Below, piece by piece: positions 54,427 through 64,000 of a stretch of 64,000 nucleotides of DNA. Under the pieces are notes generated by a model, which searched no databases, was not told the DNA's origin, and worked only from the letters and a program-made list of their open reading frames with translations. The stretch is from Azolla caroliniana (Eukaryota > Polypodiophyta): contig JBHGNT010000001.1 in NCBI GenBank assembly GCA_043228905.1, forward strand, positions 21,018,001 through 21,082,000, written 5' to 3'. Position numbers and translations under genes: made by a program. The number at the start of each line of letters is the position of its first letter. Position 1 is the first letter of the stretch.

Positions 54427-57400
54427 ATGGACGATTCGTTGGGAGGCATGTCCAAGCTCACCGGCTCCAACTATTCGGTGTGGAAGTCGAAGATGAGGGA
54501 CATGCTCGTGGTTAAAGATCTTTGGTTGCCGGTTCAGTTCAGGGACAAGAGACCGGACAAAATCGACGCCACGATATGGGAGGTGATGCACATGAAGACA
54601 ACGGCGTATGTACGGTGTTTCATCACCATGAGTCTATACAACAACTTCAATGAAGAGAGCAAGGCTCATGAGCTCTGGGAGAAGATCGGCATTATGTTTC
54701 AAAACAAAAATGTTGTTAATCAGGTTTTGGTATTTCGAAAGCTAGTAAGACTCCGGTACCAAGATGGCTCCAGCATGGTGGAGCACATGAATGCCTTCCA
54801 GGGGCTGATCCACCAGGAAACATCATTGGAAGTACCTCTTGCCGATGAGGTACTAGCACTACTCCTGCTCGGTTCCCTCCCAGATAGCTGGGAGATGTTG
54901 GTTGTCACCTTGGGCAATGCCGGGCCGGAAGGGAAACGGTTATCCCTAGCAAGAGTGAAGTCGAGCTTGCTAGATGAGGAGGTGCGTCGGAAAGATAAGG
55001 ATACGAGCTCCGACTCCAAAGCGCTCCTTACCGAATCGGAATGCGGAAGACAAAGAAACCGTAGTCCCCAAAACCGGGAAAAGTTGGGGACACGGTCAAA
55101 GTCAAGGGGGAGGCCTACTTGCTTCTATTGCGGCAAGCCGGGACACTTTCAGAAGAACTGTCGGCACTTCCGAAAGGACAAGGAAACCGATGGTACCGAT
55201 TCGAAGCGGACACAGGACCGAAACGGTAAAGACCGGAGGGGGTTGGACCGGAAGGGAACAACGGCAATTGAGGCAAGTGAAGAAGAGTTGATGCTCATCA
55301 CCGAGGAGAGTGAGATAAACCTTGTCGGCGACGAGATGACCTGGGTGGTCGACTCCGGAGCGTCGTTCCACCTTACCCCGGACCGGAAATGCTTCTCATC
55401 CTACTCAGCCGGTGATCATGGCTGTGTCCGGATGGGGAATGAAGGTACATGCCAAATTGTCGGCATAGGAGACGTGTGGCTGACAACACCAACCAGATGC
55501 AAGATGCTGATGAAGGATGTCCAACACGTTCCGGAGGTTCGTTTGAACCTGATATCAGCCGGTCGGCTAGATGATGAAGGCTACACGGGTAGCATCCGGA
55601 ACGGTGTTATGAAGTTCACCAAAGGGAGCCTGATTGTGGCTCGGGCCCAGAAGGTAAACACATTGTACTTGATGAATGCCCGGTTAGGTCCGGAGGAAGT
55701 GAACGTGGCATCCGACACTGCCGGTGAGCTGTGGCACAAAAGGCTGTGTCACATGAGCGAGAAGGGGATGAAGAGGCTTGCAGATGACAACCTCATTCTA
55801 GTGAAGAATGTGGACTTGGAGAAGTGCACTGATTGTCTGGCCGGTAAACAAAACCGGACCTCCTTCCGACCGAGGCCACCGATGAGACGTAATGCACCAC
55901 TGGAGTTGGTGCATACTGATGTATGTCAAGTGGACACGAAATCACATGAATGATCGCAGTACTTCGTGATGTTCATAGATGACCACAGCCGGAAGCTGTG
56001 GGCCACACCGTTGAAGACAAAGGATGAAGTGCTATCCGTCTTCAAAGAGCTCCACGCGAGAGTGGAAAGAGAAACCGGCCGGAAGCTGAAGGCGGTTCGA
56101 GCAGATAACGAAGGTGAATACCGGGGGCAGTTCGAGGAGTACTGTCGCTCGAAGGGAATCCGGCTCGAATTTACCGTGCCGAAGACGCCGGAACTAAATG
56201 GGCTGGCCGAGAGGATGAACCGGACCATAATGGAGAGGGTCCGGAGTATGCTGGCGCATGCAAAACTACCCAAGAAGTTTTGGGCTAAGGCACTATTGAT
56301 GGCGACATATGTGATAAACAGATCACCCTCAGTACCCTTGGATGGAGACACGCCACAGAGAGTCTGGACCGGTAAGGAAGTGTCCTACCGGAATCTGAAG
56401 GTATTCGGGTGTCTCGCGTACGTGCATGTAGCTAAGGACCATAGAGGAAAGTTAGATCCAAAGACCCGACCATGCATATTCCTCGGTTACGGCGACGATG
56501 AGTTCGGCTACCGAGTGTGGGACCCGGTCGACAAGAAGGTATTCCGGAGTCGAGATATTATCTTCATGGAGGACAAGATGCTCGCCGACTGGGAGTCAGA
56601 GAAGAAGATAATGAACTCCGAGTCGACTGGTAAGGATCGATTCTACGATGAGCAGACCCAACCAGCAAGAGATCGGTTAGCACTCGAGGAACCAGCCGGT
56701 TACAGTGAGGATACCGAACCGGCAGAAGAAGAAGTAGAGGAAGCTGAAACCGGAACCGGCCAAGACCCCGAATCGGATTCGGATGAAGAGCAAATGGAGG
56801 AGCCGGTTATCGAAGCCCAAAGACGGAGATATCCTCTCAGAGAGAGAAGGGCCCCCCGGAGATTTTCGGATGAAGAGCATGTGCTACTGACCGATGAGGG
56901 GGAGCCAGAAAGCTTCGAGGAAGCTAAAAGTGATGCCCATAGCCACAAATGGTTAAGTTCCATGCAGGATGAGATGGATTCCCTGCACGAGAACCATACG
57001 TATGAATTGGTGGAGTTGTCGAAAGGAAAGAGGGCACTCCAAAACAAGTGGGTGTACAAGTTGAAACCGGAAGATGCCGGCAACCCCCCGAGATACAAAG
57101 CCAGGATCGTGGTGAAGGGGTTCCAGCAGAAGAAGGGCGTGGACTTCGACGAGATATTTGCCCCGGTAGTAAAGATGACCTCCATCCAGACGGTGCTGAG
57201 TATAGCGGCAAGCATGGACCTCGAGGTAGACCAGCTGGACGTGAAGACGACATTCCTTCACGGTGACCTCGAAGAGGAGATCTACATGCAGCAACCGGAA
57301 GGATTCGTGGAGAAAGGGAAGGAGCACCTGGTATGCCGGTTGAAGAAGAGCCTGTACGGACTGAAGCAGGCTCCCCGACAATGGTACCGGAAGTTTGACT

Positions 57401-58473
57401 CCTTCATGACCGATCAAGGGTACCACAAGACACAGGCTGATCACTATGTGTTTGTGAAGAAGTTCGAAGGAGGCGACTTCCTGATACTCTTTTTGTACGT
57501 GGACGACATGTTGATCGTCGGACGGGACCAAGCCAGAATACGAATGCTGAAGAAGGCTCTCAACTGAACCTTCGCGATGAAAGACTTGGGTCCGGCAAGA
57601 CAGATGTTGGGGATGCATATCATCCGGAACTGGCCAACGAAGCAACTGTGGCTATCACAAGAGAAGTACGTGACAAAGGTGCTTCAACGGTTCAACATGT
57701 CAGATGCGAAACCGGTCGGATTGACACTTCCGGCAAACTGCAGGTTATCCGGTAAGCAAAGCCCGAAGATGAAATCAGAGAAGGCTAATATGATGAAGGT
57801 TCCATATGCCTCTGCCATCGGGAGCTTAATGTACGCAATGGTGTGTACCCGACCGCATATAGGATACGCAGTCAGAGTGGTGAGCCGGTTTATGAGCAAT
57901 CCCGGCAAGGAGCACTGGAACGCGGTCAAATGGATACTCCGGTACTTGAAGGGCGCTTCAAACATGTGTCTCTGAATTGGCTCTAGTAAACCTCAACTTG
58001 ATGGTTTTACCGGTTCGGACCTGTCGGCTGATGTGGATACCGGCCAGTCTACATCCGGGTATGTAATGACATATGCAGGGGGAGCTATTTCGTGGCAGTC
58101 GAGGCTGCAGAAGACGGTTGCACTGTCAACCACGGAGGCGGAGTACATGGCGGCTGTGGAAGCCAGTAAGGAAATATTATGGATGAAGGACTTCATCGGA
58201 GAGCTCGGTATCCGGCAAGATGAATACCGGCTCTATTGCGACAGTCAAAGTGCCATCCACCTTGCTAAGAATGCGGCCTACCATTCCCGAACGAAGCATA
58301 TCCAACGAAGGTATCACTGGATCCGGGAAAGAGTAGATGACCAGGAGTTCGCGCTGACGAAGATCCACACGGCCGAGAACGGGTCAGATATGCTGACCAA
58401 AGTACTGATACTCGACAAGCTGGATGCATGCCGGAAGCGGATCGGACTAGTAAGACATCCCATGCCGGAGTGA
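54427..58473 (+). pseudogene. C5 Gag-Pol polyprotein (three in-frame TGA)
   Basis: Starts MDDSLGGMSKLTGSNYSVWK. Gag core to about 54990; CCHC knuckle CFYCGKPGHFQKNC (55120); protease WVVDSGASFHLTPD (55350); pre-integrase LWHKRLCHMSEKGMKRL (55740); integrase with VHTDVCQ, DDHSRKLW, AVRADNEGEYRG and LNGLAERMNRTIMERV (55910-56240); reverse transcriptase with FAPVVKMTSIQTVL, LDVKTTFLHGDLEEEIYM and LFLYVDDMLIVG (57160-57520); RNase H with STSGYVMTYAGG and STTEAEYMAA (58050-58160), ending near 58473. TGA codons at 55951, 57565 and 57973 are the only breaks in about 1,349 codons. It is the best preserved retrotransposon here and could still supply enzymes only if the stops are bypassed. Confidence 0.93.
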
Positions 58474-58483
58474 AGGGGGAATT

Positions 58484-59185
58484 TGTTAGGAAATAGGTCC
58501 CTCCGGATGGGAAGTGAGAAGAACAGTGTTGATGAGCAAAACGGCCTCGGCCGAAACCGGATGTGGAGTACCCGACAACGGAAGACCCAATGAGAACCGG
58601 ATGTGGTGTACCCAGCAACGGAAGACCCAATGAGAACCGGATGTGGAGTACCCGGCAACGGAAGACCCGGTGAGAACCGGATGACGAGTGCCCAGCAAGA
58701 GCCGGATGATGTAGGCCCGGTGAGGAGTGCTCACCGGATGAAGGGACATATTCGTAAATATGTTTCTGAGAGTCCATCAGGGCTATATTTGTAAATAGCC
58801 GAAAAGTCATATTAGTATAAATATGACTTAGGGCAAACTTAGTATTGCGTGTTGTCATTCTTGTTGGTGCAAGATTAGAGCGCGTAACTGTGTACAGAGA
58901 GAGTGAGAGAGAGGAAGAGGTCGTTGCCTTTGTTGTAACCGCCGCCTGTGGCGAAGATAGCAAGCTCGAGGTCGTTGCTTCGGTGCTTTACTATTGTACA
59001 TTCTAATATAGTGTTAGTTTGTAGTCTGTGGGCTGTCGTGGTTTTTCCCTAGTTTGGGTTTTCCACGTTAACATCCTGTGTACTCTTCTCTTCACTGTGT
59101 CGTGCGTTCATTACCCGTTTTCTGTGTTTGATTCTAGGCTCGGTTTTGGCCGAGCGTTGTTCATCGGGAGCATGTATTCCTGTCA
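58484..59185 (+). repeat. 3' LTR of C5
   Basis: 702 bp, TGTTAGGAAATAGG to TTCCTGTCA. It diverges visibly from the 5' LTR in the 37-bp repeat region and lacks the long (GA)n run, so C5 is not brand new. Confidence 0.92.
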
Positions 59186-59861
59186 TGATTGGCGTGATCT
59201 GTTGTACTTTAGCTCTGGATCCAAAAAATGCTTTATTGATCGTTGTCTTTCGTAGTGGCTGAAGAATGACGTGGTTGTACTCCTCATGGAGGTCGATTGC
59301 TCTTCTTCTTCTATCTTTAGCCCCCGAGGCAGTACTACACGGATGCCATGTGCCTTTTGTAAGTGAGCCTCCATGTCAGCTTTTTTGCGAAACCATTGTA
59401 CCTCTTTTCTACATGAATCTCCAACGATACATGTGCGACATTTGATACCTGTCGAGTCTCTTCCCGCCTTGAAGAGGGACATGGGGTCCACTACAACAAT
59501 GGTGTGACATTTGCATTAGAAAAACCCAATATATACTTACTTCAATAATGATTATAAGAATGTACATCAACTCACCATTTACACTGATATCTTCAACACC
59601 TGGCCCCACATCATGTATGGGGTTCGTATCCATGTTCGAGTCTTCAGTAATGATGTTTTCAGCATCCATATTGTTGGATTTGGGGCACCTAGCACCCTTT
59701 CTTACAAAAACCCTAAACCATCATTCAAGTTAGCACACAAACATCACTATTTATACACAATATAAAGTTGAGAAATGATTCATGCCATACCTCCCTTCAT
59801 AGGGTATTGTTTCACCCCAATCCGCATCAAAGTCTATGAAGGTCTTGGACCAACTAGCCAT
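59183..59861 (-). CDS. Small three-exon zinc-finger gene inside the transposon
   Basis: Minus strand. Exon 1 is 59861-59791 (MASWSKTFIDFDADWGETIP), donor GAG/GTATGG. Exon 2 is 59700-59576 (KGARCPKSNN, MDAENIITEDSNMD), donor ATG/GTGAGT. Exon 3 is 59490-59183, acceptor TTGTAG (VDPMSLFKAGRDSTG, CRTCIVGDSCRKEVQWF, then DMEAHLQKAHG). Phases agree across both junctions, which supports a real gene. Cys residues with H-x4-H suggest a C2H2-like or BED-like DNA-binding finger. The frame runs into the end of C5, so the C-terminus is probably cut. It could be an accessory gene of the transposon or a captured host gene; I do not recognise the family. Confidence 0.55.
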
Positions 59862-61480
59862 TTGTACAAAACACATGCCATCTTCAAAAACCACCAATGG
59901 ATCTAAGATCATATTTGGACATCATATTTGAAGCAATCATGAGACATATACACAAGTTGTCTATGTTCTCACAAATGTACTGCCACACATTTTTTTGTGG
60001 ATGTACACTCCATTGGGTATTTGAGCCTTATACGCATCGTAGGCACAACGGAAACATGATTAAACCCCATTTATAAGATTGAATATGTTGATCTTATATA
60101 TTGACACTTGTTTACCTAGAACCAATATACATTTTTTGTTACACATAATATGGGTTTCATGTGTTCATGGCTTGTAATAAATGTGCATATTCTTATGTTA
60201 TGCTTGATTTTCACTTTTACATAAATGCCTTTAACGTTTCCTTAGTAATTGGTAGAGTCCAAAACATCACCATATGTTTGTCTTTAAATTCAAGAATACT
60301 TGAGTCTATCTTATTGTTTCTACACAATACATTAGTGTTAAGGATTTTGGAATGGACAAAAATTGTTAATGATTTCAAAAAATAGATCAATCTTAACCAA
60401 TTCTAACATATCAATGTCAATAATTTAAAATTCATGAATGCTACTTGTAGTTTTTATTTTAGTTTTTGTAATATATATACATAGAGAGCACATTCTAAAT
60501 TAAGGGAGATAGCCATAATATTGATACGTTTTAAATCATAGTCATAGTTCATGAGTCCATGACAAATAGTTGGTCTTCATGGAGAATCCTAATTTCATTT
60601 AGCAAGAATTTATCATTTATCATTTACAATACTATAATGGACACAACGTTTTACTTCCAACTTAAAACATACTTACGTAGACTTACATAGCACACAACTT
60701 TTTTTAGTAAGGCATTCATTACATTACTATTATTTGGGGAGAAAAAACGCGAAGAATGTATACAAGATTTGAGATTTGACCTTCAAATGTGGGCATAAAA
60801 AAGCCCAATAATGCATGAATCACATGGGCAAATTCAAGCATTCAAATGTTGGCATTTATGTAGATGGGCAAATTCAAGCATTGTTAATTTAAACATTAAC
60901 TAATTCAAATTTTGGGTTATAAAATGTTTATATTTTTTTGTAACATACATTCCCTTGAGAAAAAGTATTATTTTTGGGGAATTGTTTCTTTGAAGAATAA
61001 AGACCTATTTCTTCTATTGTAGGGTAGAAACCTAATATGGATGATGATTGCTTGAATACACATAGACAAGTATTATTTTTATTCCATGTCTACTCAAAAT
61101 CATGGCTGATTGCTTGAAGACACAATAGAAGGAATAAAACCATATTAGGTTCAAGAAATCATCCATATTAGGTTGATGGTTTTTATGACATGGAATAAGC
61201 CCTAAACCTAATAGAAGGAATAAAAACCTAATAGAAGGAATATGATACCTAATAAAAACCTAAACCTAATAGAAGGAATATGATACCTACCTCTGGACTG
61301 CAGGTGCTCACGGACAACAGGTGTTGTGCCTCACTGAAGATGTCTGCAATAGGTGCTCACAGACAGCAGGTGGTGCGCCTCGCTCAAAAACCCTCAACCC
61401 TCAACATCACGCTTCTTGTTTGCAAACAGGAAAAAAATGACAAAAAAAAAGGCTTTTTATACTTCCCTCAAACTAATGAG
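59862..61480. other. AT-rich interior of the transposon
   Basis: No supported gene. Contains a repeated CCTAATAGAAGGAATA block (61195-61280) and a two-copy repeat built on GGTGCTCACGGACAACAGGTG (about 61306-61380). Confidence 0.4.
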
Positions 61481-61670
61481 AAGGGCTCCCTTTCCCAAAG
61501 TGGTGCCCTTCTTTAATGAGACGGGCTCCCTGTTTAATTGGCACGCTTTTTCGTGCCTTTTCCACAGCCACATAGGATGGTGCAGATCGCACGCGCCCTC
61601 AGCTAGCGACCTGCACCGTCCCTCTCCGCGATTCCCTCACTTGCCCTCTTTAATATTTGGTAGTAGTTAG
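61480..61670 (-). repeat. Right terminal inverted repeat region
   Basis: 61610-61670 is the inverse of 48734-48790. Further inward, 61540-61600 (GATGGTGCAGATCGCACGCG) is a looser match to 48810-48840, and GGGCTCCC words lie at 61485-61530. Confidence 0.7.
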
Positions 61671-61761
61671 ACACCACGCTTCACACACACATCCGTATGT
61701 ATGCATATACATACATACATACCTATAGGCTATACATATATGTATACACTATAAATTATAA

Positions 61762-62074
61762 GGGAAAAGTACTAGGATACCCCTAGAAGTTCGTCTATTT
61801 ACCAGAATGCCCCTGGAAGTTCCAAATTTACCAAATTACCCCTATGTCCAAAAAATTACACTTTATAAAGTAATTATACACTCAAATCTTTGATACATAG
61901 GGCTAGTTCGGGTCCATTTCTTCCATCTTTGGTAAATAGAACTTGTAGATTTGAGTGTATAATTACTTTATAAAGTGTAATTTTTTGGACATAGGGGTAG
62001 TTTGGTAAATTTGGAACTTCCAGGGGCATTTTGGTAAATAGACGAACTTCCAAGGGTATCCTGGTACTTTTCCC
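61762..62074. mobile_element. Foldback MITE with 9-bp target duplication
   Basis: A 313-bp element with arms of about 137 bp that are near-perfect inverted repeats (GGGAAAAGTACTAGGATACC at one end, inverse at the other, with only a few mismatches) around a loop of about 55 bp. It is flanked by AAATTATAA at 61753-61761 and 62075-62083. Long arms and a 9-bp duplication fit a Mutator-type MITE. It has no coding capacity and would form a long hairpin RNA if transcribed. Confidence 0.88.
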
Positions 62075-62444
62075 AAATTATAAATTCTAATACATCATAC
62101 AATACATTCATTCTATACAGTACATACATATTTGTATATGTACATACATATCTCCTCCGTATACACCACACTCTTCAAGGTCGTCATGGCTTCAAATCCT
62201 TCCTCTCCCACCTTATGTTACCTCTATCAACATTTCATGCTCCATCAATGCATCATTTTACGACAAGAATAAAAGACACTATAGCATGTTTGGAAAAAAG
62301 AAAAGAAAAAAAGACACTACATAAGACATTAGGATCCCAATTGGGAGCTTGTGGAACTTATTTCGAACCATATGGAGTAAAGGTAGGAATGTATGTTTGT
62401 ATGCATAGATGCATAATGTATGTATGTATGTATGTATGTATGTA

Positions 62445-62475
<31 letters not shown>

Positions 62476-63049
62476 CCTAATAGATCTTATTGAATGGGTG
62501 ATAAAGCAACTAAAATGTTCAACTAACACCATGCAAATGACAAGACATTCTACTAGCAATATGCCTTATTTTAAGACATCTCGTAGTGTTAAACCTCCCC
62601 TTATAGCTCACAAGAAGAACTCCCCAATCTTCCCCGAATTTCTGCCATCGACATATCTATATGAATTAACTAATGATGTACATCATTTGTTTTTATCCAA
62701 ATAAAAATAATCTCCTATTTCCTTCAAATGTCTTCCAATCAAACTTAAGAGAATTCTTTAGTCCAACACGAATAGTCAAGAAAATATGCCACAGACCAAA
62801 TTTTGTAGTTCCTATATTCAGAAACAAACATTTATATCTCCTCTAAGAATACCATTATTCTTCTTTGGATAGTCAACATAGTTGTTAACTTGTAGGTTGT
62901 ACAATAAGTCTCTAATAGTAGTGACCATCTTTGACCAAGGAAGAAGCACAAAGGATTCAGGAGAAAGCATACAAGTACTTCCTACAAGGAGGGTACTTCT
63001 AGAAGCACCCAAACAAGAAGACGGGAATGTCATGAGGCAGTTTTCAAGG
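62075..63049. other. Intergenic region
   Basis: No supported gene; AT-rich with the microsatellite at 62418-62474. Confidence 0.45.
62418..62474 (+). repeat. Microsatellite (TATG)n then (TG)n
   Basis: About eight TATG units followed by about eleven TG units. A shorter (ATAC)n run lies at 61702-61722. Confidence 0.95.
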
Positions 63050-63206
63050 AGGAACATACAATGGTGGTGTATGAGTTCTATGAGAGTCCTTGGGCGAACC
63101 ATAAAGGGAACATGTGGAACTTTTGAGAAGCTAAAGGAGAACTATTGGTGGTTGGGAATTTACAAGGATGTCACCTATTTTGTGAAAGCTACTCAATATA
63201 TTAGAA
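63050..63206 (+). pseudogene. Gypsy integrase zinc-finger scrap
   Basis: Plus-strand fragment reading GTIKGTCGTFEKLKENYWWLG and IYKDVTYFVKATQYIRMC-like sequence in slightly shifted frames, the H2C2 finger region that precedes gypsy integrase cores (compare GHRGTWATFVKIKQRYWW in W). It ends at 63206-63208 where a copia LTR begins. Confidence 0.65.
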
Positions 63207-63208
63207 TG

Positions 63209-63587
63209 TGTAAAGAATTAGATGCAGATGCTCTTGCTCAACAGAAACAATCGACGCAACCGAACACCACAAGACATTTAGATATATATAGAGATTGAGT
63301 GAGAGAGGGAGACTAATTGAGGAGACAACAATAAATTTATATTTCAAAAAATAAGATTCAGTACTCGATTCATACAAATGTGCGTACAAAGCACTTTATA
63401 TACAAACCCTGACAGTGGGCAGACACAAGTACTATGAGTACTTTAATGCTAATAAATGAGCTATAACACATAATATCCCTTATGCTATGTTTGGCTCTAA
63501 ATCCTAACGGCCTTCATAGCTTGGCGACTTTCTCTCAGCCTACCGGCCTTTTGCCGTTCGACTCATGTTGAGCTTGTCCCTCAACAC
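63209..63587 (-). repeat. 3' LTR of copia element C9
   Basis: About 379 bp, TGTAAAGAATTAGATGC to TTGTCCCTCAACA. The left end is inferred from the C1 LTR start (TGTAAAAGAATACG). On the minus strand a polypurine tract GAGCTTGAGGGAGAG abuts the right end. Same LTR superfamily as C1 and C2. Confidence 0.8.
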
Positions 63588-64000
63588 TCTCCCTCAAGCT
63601 CGACTTGAAGTTCCTCCTTCTACTCTACCGATTCTTCGCCTCGACCACTTCTGCTAGCTTGCTTCCTGGCCCATGCTCCACAACCCGTCAGGTTCCGCGC
63701 TCCTCGACCTGCTTGGTAGGCTTGTCTAGTCCCAAGGCCCTCGATGACCTTATCCTTGCCTCTTCGGATTTGGTGCCCTCCGACTTGTCGGCTCCTTTTT
63801 ATCGGCATTTGCTTCAACTGCCTCCTTATTCGTTTGGCCTTCATATGATTCGACTCATCCGAATCACTCTCATCTGAATCGGTTGTCTCCTATTCATCTC
63901 CATTGTTAGTCGAATGGACTATCTCCAATTCATCTCCAATCTGACCTCTGGCTATCTTAGCCCAAGTCTTCTCGACTTTCATCTCTTTTCAAACTTTGCC
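63588..64000 (-). mobile_element. Internal end of copia element C9, cut by the window edge
   Basis: Minus-strand sequence next to the 3' LTR, aligned in layout with 18584-18900 of C2 (acidic/Arg-rich tail after RNase H). No RNase H motif is reached before the window ends. Confidence 0.6.

Larger units (their letters stand above)
53695..59185 (+). mobile_element. Copia element C5, full length
   Basis: 5.5-kb plus-strand copia. LTRs are 53695-54396 and 58484-59185, both 702 bp, TGTTAGGAAA to TGACA or TGTCA. Primer binding site at 54400-54411 and polypurine tract GAAGGGGGA before the 3' LTR. One frame from 54427 to 58473 is interrupted only by three TGA codons. The bases flanking the element (ATACT and TGATT) are not a target duplication. 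Confidence 0.93.
48734..61670. mobile_element. Putative Mutator-like transposon with inserted copia C5
   Basis: Bounded by an inverted repeat: 48734-48790 (CTAACTGCTACCAAATATTA, AAGAGGGCAAGTGAGGGAATC, CGGAGAGGGACGG) matches the reverse complement of about 61610-61670 with few changes, and weaker similarity continues inward (GATCTCCACCATCC, then GGGAGCCC words). Inside are a MULE-type transposase gene, REF6-like exons, a zinc-finger gene and copia C5. No clear 9-bp target duplication is seen at the ends. A shorter unit ending at GGAGCCCGAC/GTCGGGCTCC repeats (48870 and about 52300-52440) is possible. Confidence 0.55.

Noticed and set aside
62329-62559. Minus-strand Thr/His/Ile-rich frame
   Set aside because: It is a translation of the TATG/TG microsatellite.

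Overview
This is nuclear DNA of a land plant. The evidence is a spliced nuclear gene for plastid ribosomal protein S10 with a transit peptide, plant-type Ty1/copia and Ty3/gypsy elements, a Mutator-like element and exons resembling a REF6/ELF6 histone demethylase. Several transposon-encoded proteins look more like those I associate with seed-free plants (ferns, lycophytes, bryophytes) than with flowering plants, but I cannot name the species. The only clearly intact host gene is S10 at 46.06-48.57 kb; almost everything else is transposons in various stages of decay.

From 0.65 to 25.7 kb is one stack of nested LTR retrotransposons, nearly all on the minus strand. Copia element C1 (653-3114 and 23964-25706) is split by gypsy element X (LTRs at 3115-3519 and 17832-23963). 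X is split twice: by gag-only gypsy element Y in its 3' region (4282-13821, target duplication GCTAT) and by copia element C2 in its right LTR (18156-23799, target duplication CAAAA). The right LTR of Y holds a further gypsy element, W (7757-13505, target duplication ACGT), whose right side carries a copied block of flank plus a solo LTR. From 25.7 to 29.6 kb lie four copia remnants in both orientations.

From about 29.6 to 38.8 kb is a large DNA element, T1. It holds a long spliced minus-strand gene of a family I recognise only by its motifs (DGAASQFK, GKGEHDGAG; probably a transposase), an opposing plus-strand gene with an FCP1-like phosphatase domain, and arrays built on the perfect palindrome AGCTAATTAGCT. 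Its intron carries Z, an LTR element with no reverse transcriptase that encodes only a coiled-coil protein. A tandem array of about 85-bp units, a gag-protease fragment of gypsy element G3 and a copia pseudogene (C8) follow to 43.1 kb.

The region 43.1-48.7 kb is mostly single-copy host sequence with S10. About 160 bp upstream of the S10 start codon begins a 12.9-kb inverted-repeat-bounded block (48734-61670) that looks like a Mutator-like transposon. It contains a decayed transposase gene, REF6-like captured exons, a small three-exon zinc-finger gene and an inserted full-length copia element, C5. To the right are a foldback MITE with a 9-bp target duplication (61762-62074), microsatellites, a gypsy integrase scrap and the 3' LTR of another copia element that runs off the window.

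The points most worth following are the T1 gene pair and its palindrome arrays, the coiled-coil protein module shared by elements Y and Z (its acidic tail also in X), the primer-binding-site complement next to 3' LTRs, and tRNA-like sequences inside gypsy LTRs.
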